Assembly (NCBI GenBank): GCA_964612925.1
Contig: CAZTFU010000004.1
Span: forward strand, 1-64,000
Length of the DNA: 64,000 bases
Source: Phil1 sp964612925
GTDB lineage: Bacteria; Bacillota; Clostridia; Christensenellales; CAG-138
Reading direction: 5' to 3'
Positions 34,076-42,625 of this stretch are shown here, piece by piece. The notes beneath the pieces are model-generated. The model worked only from the letters and a program-made list of their open reading frames with translations. It was not told where the DNA came from and searched no databases. The stretch's first letter is position 1. Every line of letters begins with the position of its first letter. Both the position numbers and the translations under genes were made by a program.

Positions 34076-34954
34076 ATGAGCGAAGCAAAGTATGCCATGT
34101 TCGTTAAGGCGGTTGAGCTTAAAAGTCTTGCCCTTGCGGCGGAACAGCTATGCTGTACGCCAAGTGCCGTAAGTCACGGCATAAGTGCGCTTGAGGCGGA
34201 ACTTGGGCTGAAGCTTATGAAGCGCACGCGCGGCGGTGTTGAGCTTACGGCGGAGGGTGCACACGTTATAGATGCCGTTCGCGGCGTATTGAGCGCAATG
34301 GAGCGCGTGGAACAGGCCGCGCGCGAGGCACGAAGCGGCAGCGGCGGCACAGTGCGCATAGGCGCATTCACAAGCGTTGCCGTGCACTGGCTGCCGGGCA
34401 TGATAAAAAGCTTTGATGCGCAATGTCCGCATGTGGAATTTCGTCTGCTCAACGGCGATTATCACGACATAAACACATGGCTTGAGGAAGGCAGCATAGA
34501 CATAGGTTTCGTAACAATGCCCGATTACCCCGAAAACTGCCGCTGTATATCATTAAAGGAGGATAGACTGCTTGCGGTTCTGCCCAAGTCGCACCCGCTT
34601 GCCAACGCCGGGAGTTTCCCCGTTGCACAGGCGGAAAACGAAAGCTTTATCTCCATAATGGAAAACAGTGACAACGATGCCCGCCGCGCACTGGATATGG
34701 CGGGTGTGCGGGCGCATGTGCGTTACACCACAAAGGATGATTATGCCGTTATAGCAATGGTGGAGCAGGGACTTGGCATAAGCATAATGCCCGAGCTTCT
34801 TCTAAGCGGTCACGCAAGTCATGTTGCCCTGCTTCCGCTCGACAACGGTGCAAGCCGTACCATAGGCGCGGCCATACCCAAGGCAAACGAGGACAATGCC
34901 GCCGCACAGCGTTTTGTTTCACATATGAAGGCATGGCTGAGCGGCAATGTATGA
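34076..34954 (+). CDS. LysR-family transcriptional regulator divergent from putP
   Basis: 292 residues. The N-terminal winged helix-turn-helix (1-60) reads FVKAVELKSLALAAEQLCCT followed by PSAVSHGISALEAELGLKLM, a typical LysR pattern. A linker helix (about 60-90) leads to the effector domain from about 92 (GTVRIGAFTSVAVHWLPGMI). The start ATG is preceded by CGGAGG. The divergent orientation next to putP is the classical LysR arrangement, so it probably controls proline uptake. Effector unknown. A terminator follows at 35021-35050. Confidence 0.92.
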   Translation: MSEAKYAMFVKAVELKSLALAAEQLCCTPSAVSHGISALEAELGLKLMKRTRGGVELTAEGAHVIDAVRGVLSAMERVEQAAREARSGSGGTVRIGAFTSVAVHWLPGMIKSFDAQCPHVEFRLLNGDYHDINTWLEEGSIDIGFVTMPDYPENCRCISLKEDRLLAVLPKSHPLANAGSFPVAQAENESFISIMENSDNDARRALDMAGVRAHVRYTTKDDYAVIAMVEQGLGISIMPELLLSGHASHVALLPLDNGASRTIGAAIPKANEDNAAAQRFVSHMKAWLSGNV

Positions 34955-35020
34955 TGTGCGTTCCTTTCGGCTCCGCCGTACAGACGGAATACGACATGCA
35001 ATTCGTCGGCATTATAAAGC

Positions 35021-35050
35021 CCCGATACCATATAAAGCATCGGGTTTTTT
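35021..35050 (+). terminator. Terminator of the putP-divergent lysR gene
   Basis: CCCGAT (35021-35026) pairs with ATCGGG (35039-35044), followed directly by TTTTTT. It lies 67 bases past the stop codon. Confidence 0.75.
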
Positions 35051-35084
35051 ATATAATAAATCAGCTTATTTCGGATAAATCGGC

Positions 35085-36281
35085 TTATTTCAAATAAAAT
35101 CTCGGATTGTAGGCCGTGCCGTTACAGCGCAGTTCAAAATGCAGATGTGCCTTATCGGCATTGCCGCTGCTGCCCGCAAGGGCAATAACGTCGCCCTGCG
35201 CCACGGTATCACCGAGTGATACAAGGCTTTCTTTAAGGTGTGCGTAGCGAGTGAGGAAGCCACCCTCATGCTGTATCTCCACTACAAGACCATAACCGCC
35301 GCGTTCCATAACGCTTACCACAGTGCCCGCTTCCGATGCAAGCACATTGTCGCCCTCGTCCGCCTCAAGGTCAAGGCCAAGGTGCAAAATGCCGTTGAGT
35401 TGGCCGAAATTTTGGCTTATCTTGCCGCTTTTTGTCGGGCGAATAAAGCTTAAACCCTCCGCAGACGGTCCCTTTACGCCCTCCCGCTTGCCGGGTTCCG
35501 TATGGTTGTCCGCCTTTATGCTTCCTTCGGCTATCACGGCATCCACCCTAAGGCTTATTTCAAATGTTTCCGTCTTGCTTTTGCCCTGCTGTACGCCGTT
35601 TATGTATTCGGTAGTGGTAACGGTGCGGCTTTCGCCGTCTGTTCCATATGTTTTGACAAGTCGGGTGCCCTTTATAAGTGAAGCATCCTTTTCCGTTTTG
35701 GTTTCGTGAGCTATTATGTCCGTGCGCTTTTCACTGAGCGTTGTTATAACCTTCAGCGGTGTGTTTTCGCCGCTGAGCAGTTCAAGCATAGTTTCATACG
35801 TCATCACCTCGGCGGTTGCGGCATCGTCAAGCTCCGCCGCGGCGACAAGCTCCACCTCGTTTTGTATATACGAATCCATACTGCCGGGCAGGTTGATTTT
35901 AAGCTCAAATGCGTAAACCGCCTCATCCAGCGCCTCTTCTGCGGCCTCCTTGCTTGCAAGCACGCCTATACATTCGCCGTCAATGACTATTGCGGTATCA
36001 ACGAACGCTTCCTGTTCTGCGGCAGGTGTGCTTTCCGTCACGCAGGGAGTAATCTCGGGTGTCACGTCGGGAGTGGTTTCAACCGCCTGTGCGGAAGGGG
36101 TCGGCTCCGTGGTCGGCTGTGGCACCATAGGATAGAGCGGCGCGGCATTAAAAATGCTTGCGGCAGCCACGGTGCAGGCAATTACGGCACATGCAATAAG
36201 CGATACCCACAGCGCGGTCTTTGAGCGCTTGCGCTCAACGGGCATATATTCTTCTTCGAAATCATTCATGTTCTTTTCCAT
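35085..36281 (-). CDS. M23 metallopeptidase with G5 domain
   Basis: 398 residues from ATG 36281. A 35-residue cytoplasmic part and one membrane segment (about 24-43) are followed by a Pro/Thr-rich spacer (PTTEPTPSAQAVETTPDVTP). A G5 domain (about 195-265) covers HETKTEKDASLIKGTRLVKT and TTTEYINGVQQGKSKTE. A C-terminal LytM/M23 peptidase domain (about 290-398) follows. Zinc ligands are recognisable as HLGLD and HLHFE, so it should cleave peptidoglycan cross-links outside the membrane. The -10 box TATAAT lies only seven bases before the ATG, suggesting a leaderless mRNA; ATG 36269 is an alternative start. It is divergent from ispE. Confidence 0.88.
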   Translation of the reverse strand: MEKNMNDFEEEYMPVERKRSKTALWVSLIACAVIACTVAAASIFNAAPLYPMVPQPTTEPTPSAQAVETTPDVTPEITPCVTESTPAAEQEAFVDTAIVIDGECIGVLASKEAAEEALDEAVYAFELKINLPGSMDSYIQNEVELVAAAELDDAATAEVMTYETMLELLSGENTPLKVITTLSEKRTDIIAHETKTEKDASLIKGTRLVKTYGTDGESRTVTTTEYINGVQQGKSKTETFEISLRVDAVIAEGSIKADNHTEPGKREGVKGPSAEGLSFIRPTKSGKISQNFGQLNGILHLGLDLEADEGDNVLASEAGTVVSVMERGGYGLVVEIQHEGGFLTRYAHLKESLVSLGDTVAQGDVIALAGSSGNADKAHLHFELRCNGTAYNPRFYLK

Positions 36282-36288
36282 GATCAAT

Positions 36289-36315
36289 ATTATAGCATTA
36301 AAAAGCGGCAATATA
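36289..36315 (-). promoter_or_regulatory. Promoter of the M23 peptidase gene (leaderless)
   Basis: TATAAT (36294-36289 on the minus strand) ends seven bases before the ATG. A start of transcription about seven bases further would be at or next to the start codon. The upstream -35 region is poor. Confidence 0.5.
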
Positions 36316-36316
36316 A

Positions 36317-36345
36317 GTGAAAAGTTTGAAAATACATAGTATAAT
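36317..36345 (+). promoter_or_regulatory. Promoter of ispE (leaderless)
   Basis: GTGAAA (36317-36322), a 17-base spacer and TATAAT (36340-36345) end six bases before the ispE ATG at 36352. No Shine-Dalgarno sequence fits between, so the mRNA is probably leaderless. Confidence 0.6.
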
Positions 36346-36351
36346 ATAAAA

Positions 36352-37194
36352 ATGATGAAATATGATGCCGAAATAAAAGCATATGCAAAGATCAATCTTA
36401 CGCTCGACGTTATGGGCAAGCGCAGTGATTCCTACCATGAGCTTTGCACGATAATGCAGACCATTGACCTGTTTGACGAGATATATGCGGACTTTTCTTC
36501 AGACCGCATAGAGGTCATATCGGATATTTCGTTGCCCCGTGACAGCGTTGCTTTCCGTGCGGCATACGAGTACCAGAGGCGTACCCGCTCGGGCGGTGCA
36601 AGCATTTTTATACTGAATCACATTCCCGAAATGGCGGGGCTTGGCGGCTCAAGTGCCGACGGCGCGGGCGTGCTGAGACTTATGCAGGAGCATTACAACG
36701 CCATGAGTGAAGGTGATCTGTTCTCGCTTGCATCGGAACTTGGATCCGATGTGCCGTTTCTTCTTCGCGGAGGGCTTGCCGTTTGCCGCGGGCGCGGAGA
36801 AATAATAACTTCCCTGCCCGACACGGACATTTGCTGCCTTATCATAAAGCCAAAGGAAGGAATATCGACAAAGCGACTTTTTGCCTCACTTGTTCCACCG
36901 TATGCACCCGCGCACAGCGGTGATGCGGAAAAGGCCATACTCGGCGGCGATATGGCGGGGTTGTGCGGAAGCGTTTCAAACGCGCTTTCAAGCACGGCGG
37001 AAGCCATTCTGCCGGAAATAGCCGAAATAAAGCGGCGACTTACGGACTTGGGTGCGCTTGCTGCGGAGATGAGCGGCAGCGGCAGTGCATGCTTTGGAAT
37101 ATTCGAAAGCGAAGCAAAAGCAAAAGCAGCAATGAATGCGTTTTCGGATATGCCCTTTTATCGGGTGTGCAAAAGCACGGGGCATATGATATAA
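36352..37194 (+). CDS. ispE: 4-diphosphocytidyl-2-C-methyl-D-erythritol kinase IspE
   Basis: 280 residues, the usual length. This GHMP-family kinase performs the ATP-dependent third-last step group of the MEP isoprenoid pathway, phosphorylating CDP-methylerythritol. The N-terminal IKAYAKINLTLDVMGKRSD and SYHELCTIMQ are diagnostic. The glycine-rich loop PEMAGLGGSSADGAGVLRLM binds ATP, and EMSGSGSACFGIF forms the third motif. The first codons are ATGATG with TATAAT six bases upstream, indicating leaderless translation. murC follows after 33 bases, so the genes may form one transcript. Confidence 0.93.
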   Translation: MMKYDAEIKAYAKINLTLDVMGKRSDSYHELCTIMQTIDLFDEIYADFSSDRIEVISDISLPRDSVAFRAAYEYQRRTRSGGASIFILNHIPEMAGLGGSSADGAGVLRLMQEHYNAMSEGDLFSLASELGSDVPFLLRGGLAVCRGRGEIITSLPDTDICCLIIKPKEGISTKRLFASLVPPYAPAHSGDAEKAILGGDMAGLCGSVSNALSSTAEAILPEIAEIKRRLTDLGALAAEMSGSGSACFGIFESEAKAKAAMNAFSDMPFYRVCKSTGHMI

Positions 37195-37227
37195 TAATAT
37201 GTTGAAAAAGATTTGGAGGCTATTGAC

Positions 37228-38589
37228 ATGGCGCATATAAGCGAGCATAAAAAAATACACCTCATAGGCATAGGCGGCTGTTCGATGAGCGGCCTTGCAA
37301 GCATATTGAAAAGTCGCGGCTACTATGTTCAGGGGTCGGACAGGGCACAATCCCCCTTTACGGATAGACTTGAGCAACTCGGTGTTAAGGTGTTTATAGG
37401 ACATGATGCCGCAAACATAGCCGACTGTGACATGGTGATATATTCTGCCGCCATAAAGGCGGATAACGTTGAGCGGCTTGAAGCTGCACGGCGTAACATA
37501 CCCGAAATAGAGCGAAGCGTTGCACTTGGGCAGCTTACGGAAGGTTACAAAAGCGTAGTGGGCATAGCGGGCTGCCACGGCAAGACCACCATAACAAGCA
37601 TGCTTGCCCTCATATGCGAACAGGGCGGGCCCGATGCCACGGTGCATGTCGGCGGCTTTGTCGATTTTTTGGGCGGAGGGGTAAGGCTTGGCGCACATGA
37701 TATGTTCATTACGGAAGCCTGCGAATATGTTGAAAGTTTCCTCACCCTAAGACCCACCATAGCCCTTATAAACAACATCGACAACGATCACCTTGACTAT
37801 TACGGCGATATGGAGCACATTGTTGCGGCATTCAGAAAATATGTTGCGCTCCTTCCCGAAAACGGGCTTTTGATAGGCAACAGCGATGATTTCCGCGTGC
37901 GCACTCTGCTTGAGGGCTACAGCGGAAGAAAGCTCAGCTACGGCATGCAAAATGCCGACTATACCCCCGCTAATATAGTTTATGACGATAACGGCTTCCC
38001 CGGCTTTGACGTAATGTTCAAGGGCGAGAGGATAATGCATATACAGCTTCAAATTCCCGGTGAACACAGCGTTGTAAACGCAATAGCCGCCGTGGCCGTT
38101 GCACGCGAAGCGGGTGCGGATGATGCGCATATTGCAGCCGCACTTTCCTCATTTCACAATACCCGCCGCCGCTTTGAGTTTTACGGTGAAAGGAACGGGG
38201 TGAGGATATATCACGATTACGGCCACCACCCGTCCGAGATAGAGGCCACAATGAAAGCCGCCCAAAACGTTAAGCACAACAAGCTTTTCTGCGTGTTCCA
38301 GTGCAATTCATACACAAGGGCAAAAACCCTGTTTTTGAACGATGTAACGTGCTTTAACCTTGCGGATGCCACGCTTGTGCCCGATATTTATCCCGGGCGC
38401 GAAAAGGATGACGGCACGGTTCACGCAAAGGATATGGTGAATGCCATAAACGCATCCGGCGGCAATGCTTTGTACCTTGGCACGTTTGAACGCATAAGGG
38501 AATATCTTGATGCCAATGCATCAAGCGGTGATATTGTTGTTACCATAGGCAGCGGAGACGTTTATCAGCAGACATACAAGCTGCTTTAA
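37228..38589 (+). CDS. murC: UDP-N-acetylmuramate-L-alanine ligase MurC
   Basis: 453 residues from ATG 37228, with GGAGG eight bases upstream. The three Mur-ligase domains are in order: the UDP-binding Rossmann domain with HLIGIGGCSMSGLA, the ATPase domain with GIAGCHGKTTITSML, and the C-terminal domain with RRRFEFYGERNGVRIYHDYG and HHPSEIEAT. The P-loop GCHGKTT corresponds to GTHGKTT in most MurC proteins, with Cys in place of Thr. It adds L-Ala to UDP-MurNAc in the cytoplasm. It is followed after 18 bases by a membrane protein gene. Confidence 0.95.
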   Translation: MAHISEHKKIHLIGIGGCSMSGLASILKSRGYYVQGSDRAQSPFTDRLEQLGVKVFIGHDAANIADCDMVIYSAAIKADNVERLEAARRNIPEIERSVALGQLTEGYKSVVGIAGCHGKTTITSMLALICEQGGPDATVHVGGFVDFLGGGVRLGAHDMFITEACEYVESFLTLRPTIALINNIDNDHLDYYGDMEHIVAAFRKYVALLPENGLLIGNSDDFRVRTLLEGYSGRKLSYGMQNADYTPANIVYDDNGFPGFDVMFKGERIMHIQLQIPGEHSVVNAIAAVAVAREAGADDAHIAAALSSFHNTRRRFEFYGERNGVRIYHDYGHHPSEIEATMKAAQNVKHNKLFCVFQCNSYTRAKTLFLNDVTCFNLADATLVPDIYPGREKDDGTVHAKDMVNAINASGGNALYLGTFERIREYLDANASSGDIVVTIGSGDVYQQTYKLL

Positions 38590-38607
38590 TATAGCAAGGA
38601 GGATTGC

Positions 38608-39738
38608 ATGGAAAACACTCACGAGCCCATACCCATGCGCCCGCTTACAATGCGCGGCGTGTTCGGCATAACGTGGACAATCATGAAGCGAAGGCTGTTC
38701 GGCACGACCGCATTCGTGTTTCTGCTGCGCATGACGACATTGGCGGCGCTTGCAGTGCTTTGTGCGCCCGCAATAGCGGCATTGCTTAACGGTGCGGGTT
38801 GGTACGACGGTACCGTTACCGTGTTTATATTGCTGGATGCGTTGCTTGCCATTGTTATCATGTTAGCCGCATGGCTTGTACTTGACCCGATAATCAACGG
38901 CACCGTTTATACGGAAATGTCAATGCGCATTTACGGGCAAAGTTCCTCGCTTTCTCGGCTTTTTCACCGTGCAAAATTCGGATTAAAGCAATTCTTTCCG
39001 CTTAACCTTTGCCAAAGCGTAGCAAATCTTATTGCGGGCATTGCCGTGTATATTATAAGCGTTATACTCGGCACGGTTACGGTTCTCGTGGGTCTTACGG
39101 CAATATTGATGGGCACGTCGAGTAGTATATTCGAGTTTGTCGACCCGTTTGAACACGGTATGGGTACGGAAGCCACAATAGTCGTGCTTTTGATAATCAT
39201 AATAAGCGCTATAGTTTCCGTTTGCATAAGGGTGCCGCTCAGTTTTACATATCCTGCGGCAATAAACGAGAATAAGAAGGGCTTTGCCGCGGTCGGCCGC
39301 AGTTTGACGCTCGGGTTTAAGCGGTACAAGCGCACGCTTTGTGCAAAGCTGCTGTTCACGCTTGTCGAGTTAATTGTGTTTGCCGTTGCGTATGCCGCCG
39401 TTGTTGCCGTTTCCGCAATAGGCTATCTTGCGCTGAAGCAATTTGAGGCAATAGAGGTCGTGATCATGGTATTTGCCGTGTTAGCATTGTTGTTTGTTGC
39501 CGCGTTCATCGGCACATACCATGCCGCGCTCGATACCGTGCTTTACTTTGACGCGCGCATGCGCACGGAGCAGGACTCGTCGAGACACAATAACGGCCAA
39601 AGCAGTGCGCAATACGGTCATGAGCGGCACACTGCCGAAACGACAGGTGAAGAATATCGCGACACTACGGAAGCAAACGATGACCATATACCGCAGGATA
39701 ATGACGATAAGCAAGGCGAAAGCGATACAACGCCTTGA
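38608..39738 (+). CDS. Multi-pass membrane protein of unknown function
   Basis: 376 residues with AAGGAGG upstream. About six hydrophobic segments fall at 40-60, 72-97, 130-165, 187-207, 245-270 and 280-305. Between them lie amphipathic helices, one with the phrase GRSLTLGFKRYKRTLCAKLL. The overall pattern resembles the membrane part of DUF975 or glycerophosphodiesterase membrane-domain proteins, but no motif is decisive. The last 60 residues are very polar, rich in His, Asp, Glu and Gln. It is in the murC neighbourhood and probably co-transcribed. Confidence 0.75.
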   Translation: MENTHEPIPMRPLTMRGVFGITWTIMKRRLFGTTAFVFLLRMTTLAALAVLCAPAIAALLNGAGWYDGTVTVFILLDALLAIVIMLAAWLVLDPIINGTVYTEMSMRIYGQSSSLSRLFHRAKFGLKQFFPLNLCQSVANLIAGIAVYIISVILGTVTVLVGLTAILMGTSSSIFEFVDPFEHGMGTEATIVVLLIIIISAIVSVCIRVPLSFTYPAAINENKKGFAAVGRSLTLGFKRYKRTLCAKLLFTLVELIVFAVAYAAVVAVSAIGYLALKQFEAIEVVIMVFAVLALLFVAAFIGTYHAALDTVLYFDARMRTEQDSSRHNNGQSSAQYGHERHTAETTGEEYRDTTEANDDHIPQDNDDKQGESDTTP

Positions 39739-39768
39739 CATATATACAATTATAAGGAGGATAATGAA

Positions 39769-40089
39769 ATGTATATCGATATCAACATTGACGAAATGAA
39801 GGGCTACATAATCAACAAGTTCACCGTTGAGGGCGACTTTGACTTTCTTGAGGAGGGTGAGCTTCAAAAGATAGTTGACGATCTTCTTGACCTTGACAAC
39901 GAGTATATGGCCAAAAGCGGTGCGGACGAGGGCGAAGATTACGACGATGACGATGCATACGACCTCATCTTTGCGGGAATGCAGAAGCGCTGGCCCAAAT
40001 ACAAGGAATTTGCAATGCGCCTGAGTGAAGATTATCTTGATTTTGCCGAGGAATATCTTGAATCCGTAGGCGCTATAGAGTGGGAGTAA
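39769..40089 (+). CDS. Small acidic protein of unknown function
   Basis: 106 residues, strongly acidic, with a run of Glu and Asp near the middle (DEGEDYDDDDAYD). Two predicted helices at the C-terminus contain KRWPKYKEFAMRLSEDYLDF. There is no signal peptide or membrane segment. The ATG has AAGGAGG upstream, which supports a real gene. The next small gene begins three bases after its stop, so the pair is likely one translation unit. Family not recognised. Confidence 0.8.
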   Translation: MYIDINIDEMKGYIINKFTVEGDFDFLEEGELQKIVDDLLDLDNEYMAKSGADEGEDYDDDDAYDLIFAGMQKRWPKYKEFAMRLSEDYLDFAEEYLESVGAIEWE

Positions 40090-40092
40090 CGG

Positions 40093-40326
40093 ATGAAGAT
40101 AACCAACATCGTCGAACCGAACCGCTTCTTTGATGCGGTGAACCACTGCCGAGGGCGTGTTGAGCTTATTACGGGCGAAGGGGACAGGCTGAACCTTAAA
40201 TCCACGCTTTGCCAGTATATCGCACTCACGCAGATGTTTCAGGATGGGCAGATAGAAGGCGTTGAACTTTGCCTGAGTGAAATTGAGGATGCCGAACTTA
40301 TCGCCCCGTACATAGTTAAAGAATAA
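40093..40326 (+). CDS. Small conserved-looking protein of unknown function
   Basis: 77 residues starting four bases after the preceding gene, with GGGAG covering the previous stop. The sequence mixes strands and helices (FDAVNHCRGRVELITGEGDR, LCQYIALTQMFQDGQIEG) and has no membrane segment. It could form a small alpha/beta fold partnering the acidic protein encoded before it. A terminator follows at 40338-40368. Family not recognised. Confidence 0.75.
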   Translation: MKITNIVEPNRFFDAVNHCRGRVELITGEGDRLNLKSTLCQYIALTQMFQDGQIEGVELCLSEIEDAELIAPYIVKE

Positions 40327-40337
40327 AGTTCAATCAT

Positions 40338-40368
40338 AACCGCCTTGTTCATACAACGGGCGGTTTTT
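40338..40368 (+). terminator. Terminator of the murC gene cluster
   Basis: AACCGCC (40338-40344) pairs with GGCGGTT (40359-40365), followed by TTT and an interrupted T-run. It lies 12 bases past the small gene's stop. Confidence 0.75.
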
Positions 40369-40498
40369 GTATATTCGGCAGTCATGGTGCATCATGCCCT
40401 GCCTAAATGAATATTTTTGCCCCATGTTGACACTGTTGCCCTAAAGGAATAAACTGTACATTATCAGGGCGAAGGCCCACTTTTTCGGAGGCGATATT

Positions 40499-41635
40499 AT
40501 GAATGAGCTTATTTCTCAAACCGCTCGTACATGGGCGGAAATAGACTTGGCCGCATTGAAGCATAACTATGAACTTGCCCGCAAAACAGGCAAAAAGGTC
40601 ATGTGTGTAATGAAGGCCGATTCCTACGGTCACGGCGCGGTACGCTGCGGCAGATTCCTTGAAAAGTGCGGAGCGGATGCGTTTGCCGTGGCATGTTTGA
40701 GTGAAGGCGTTGAGCTGAGGCAGGGCGGCATAACAAAGCCCATACTGGTGCTCGGCTTTACCCCCGCCGAATACGCGAACGTGCTTGCCGAGTTTGACAT
40801 TACCCAGACCCTTGTTGACGAAAGCCATGCCATGGAGCTTAACGAGGCCGCAAGCGCACTCGGCGTTACCGTAAAGGGACACATAAAGCTTGATACGGGC
40901 ATGAGCCGTGCGGGTCTTTTTGCGCAGGGTGAGGAAGCGGCGCTTGCCGCGGCGCAGGCCGCCGAGCGCATGAGCAAGCTGTCAAACGTTAAGGTAACGG
41001 GTATGTATACTCATTTTGCCGTGGCCGATGTGCCCGAGCAGGACGAGTTCACCGCATGGCAGCTCGGCAACTATAAATTCGTCATGAACTACCTTACCGA
41101 GCGCGGCCTCAGGCCCGAAACCTGCCACACCAGCAACAGCGCGGGCATACTCTATCACCCCGAATCCCAGATAGACATGGTGCGTGAGGGTGCAATGCTT
41201 TACGGCATGTATCCAAGCAGTGAACCGCAGGTGGGGCCGCTCAAGTCCGTTATGACGCTTAAAAGCCGCGTATCTCAGGTGCGCAACTTCCCCGCGGGCG
41301 CAACGGTAAGCTATGGCCGTACCTTCAAGGGGGACAGGCCTTTTACCACCGCCGTAATAGTTGCGGGCTATGCCGACGGCTATTCACGCAGACTTTCAAA
41401 CAACACCACCGTTACGATAAACGGTGTTCGCTATCCGCAGGCAGGCCGCGTCTGCATGGATATGTGCATGGCGCTTGTTGACCCCGACAAGGTAAAGCGC
41501 GGTGACGTTGTGACGCTTATAGGCGGCGATTCCATAACATGGGAAGAGGCCGCAACAAAGCTCGGCACAAACAACCTTGAACTTATCTGCCTTGTTACAA
41601 AGCGCGCACCAAGGGTCTACGTAAACGAGGAGTAA
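40499..41635 (+). CDS. alr: Alanine racemase Alr
   Basis: 378 residues, as is usual. The N-terminal TIM barrel carries the PLP lysine Lys39 in MCVMKADSYGHG. The second catalytic base Tyr is in the C-terminal beta domain (VSYGRTFKGDRP). It interconverts L- and D-alanine to supply D-Ala for peptidoglycan. CGGAGG precedes the ATG by eight bases. The gene is followed by an alpha/beta hydrolase and the D-aminopeptidase DppA with short gaps, which suggests one D-alanine and cell-wall peptide unit. Confidence 0.96.
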   Translation: MNELISQTARTWAEIDLAALKHNYELARKTGKKVMCVMKADSYGHGAVRCGRFLEKCGADAFAVACLSEGVELRQGGITKPILVLGFTPAEYANVLAEFDITQTLVDESHAMELNEAASALGVTVKGHIKLDTGMSRAGLFAQGEEAALAAAQAAERMSKLSNVKVTGMYTHFAVADVPEQDEFTAWQLGNYKFVMNYLTERGLRPETCHTSNSAGILYHPESQIDMVREGAMLYGMYPSSEPQVGPLKSVMTLKSRVSQVRNFPAGATVSYGRTFKGDRPFTTAVIVAGYADGYSRRLSNNTTVTINGVRYPQAGRVCMDMCMALVDPDKVKRGDVVTLIGGDSITWEEAATKLGTNNLELICLVTKRAPRVYVNEE

Positions 41636-41644
41636 TTCCGTACC

Positions 41645-42583
41645 ATGGTTTGGGTATGGATATTGCTTGCGCTTATAGTGCTGTCCGTCACAGCCGTATT
41701 CGCGGTTTCATGGGTGCTGGTAAGTCAGGTGATCGACCCCGTACATTCCTCACTTGAAGAGGTGGAACAGCTTGAGGTCGAACGCGGTAACTTTGCCGCT
41801 GGCGAAATGGCATCAATGGTGCCCGACGAGGAGGGTAGCCTTATCGCGCGGGACGGCGTGCGCCTTGACTACTGCTGGTACCGTGCAAGCGTGCCCACAA
41901 CAAAGGTGTGCGTGCTTGCACACGGATTTTGGGTGCGGCGCGAATCGGAGCTTAAATATGCGCGCATATATATGCAACGCGGATATGATGTGTTGCTGTA
42001 CCATCAAAGGGCAAGCGGCACATCCGAGGGGAAATACTGCACAATGGGCTATAAGGAGCGGTACGACCTTGCCGATTTTGTCGCACTTGCGCGTAAGGAC
42101 AAGGGCTATCCCGAAAGGCCGTGTACCGTTGGCGTGCATGGCGATTCCATGGGCGGTGCAACGGTGATATTGTGCGCACTCGGTGAAAATCCGCCCGATT
42201 TTGCCGTTGCGGATTGTCCGTTTGCCGATCTTCACGATCAGCTCATGTTCAGCATAAACGCAATGAAAGGGCTGCCGAGTCGCCCGTTCGAGTGGCCCGC
42301 AGACAAGCTGTTGCGGCTGAGGGCGGGGTTCGGCTATAAGGACGTTTCCCCGCTTGAGGAGCTGAAGGCGCACAACGGCGCACCCGATCTGCCGCTGTTG
42401 CTTATCCACGGCACGAGGGACAGGCTTATACCCTATGGCGGCACACTGAAGCTGTATGACGCAAAGCGCGGCAAAAAGGCACTGTACATCTGTCCCGATG
42501 CGGGGCATGTGCGCAGCATAAGTCAAGACAGGGAAAAGTATTATTCCGTTGTAAACGAATTTTTGGACAAATACGGCTTTTAA
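41645..42583 (+). CDS. Membrane-anchored alpha/beta hydrolase
   Basis: 312 residues. One N-terminal membrane segment (about 3-25) precedes an alpha/beta-hydrolase domain facing the cytoplasm or exterior. The nucleophile elbow is GVHGDSMGGATV (GxSxG type), the acid is likely Asp in HGTRDRLIPYGG, and the His is in CPDAGHVRS. The oxyanion-side VCVLAHGFW is also present. The family includes peptidases and esterases of unknown specificity. It begins nine bases after alr and ends 42 bases before dppA, so a role on a D-amino-acid-containing or cell-wall compound is possible but unproven. Confidence 0.87.
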   Translation: MVWVWILLALIVLSVTAVFAVSWVLVSQVIDPVHSSLEEVEQLEVERGNFAAGEMASMVPDEEGSLIARDGVRLDYCWYRASVPTTKVCVLAHGFWVRRESELKYARIYMQRGYDVLLYHQRASGTSEGKYCTMGYKERYDLADFVALARKDKGYPERPCTVGVHGDSMGGATVILCALGENPPDFAVADCPFADLHDQLMFSINAMKGLPSRPFEWPADKLLRLRAGFGYKDVSPLEELKAHNGAPDLPLLLIHGTRDRLIPYGGTLKLYDAKRGKKALYICPDAGHVRSISQDREKYYSVVNEFLDKYGF

Positions 42584-42625
42584 GCCGCAAAAACAACAAA
42601 TCAAGCAAAAAAGGAGAACCATCAA

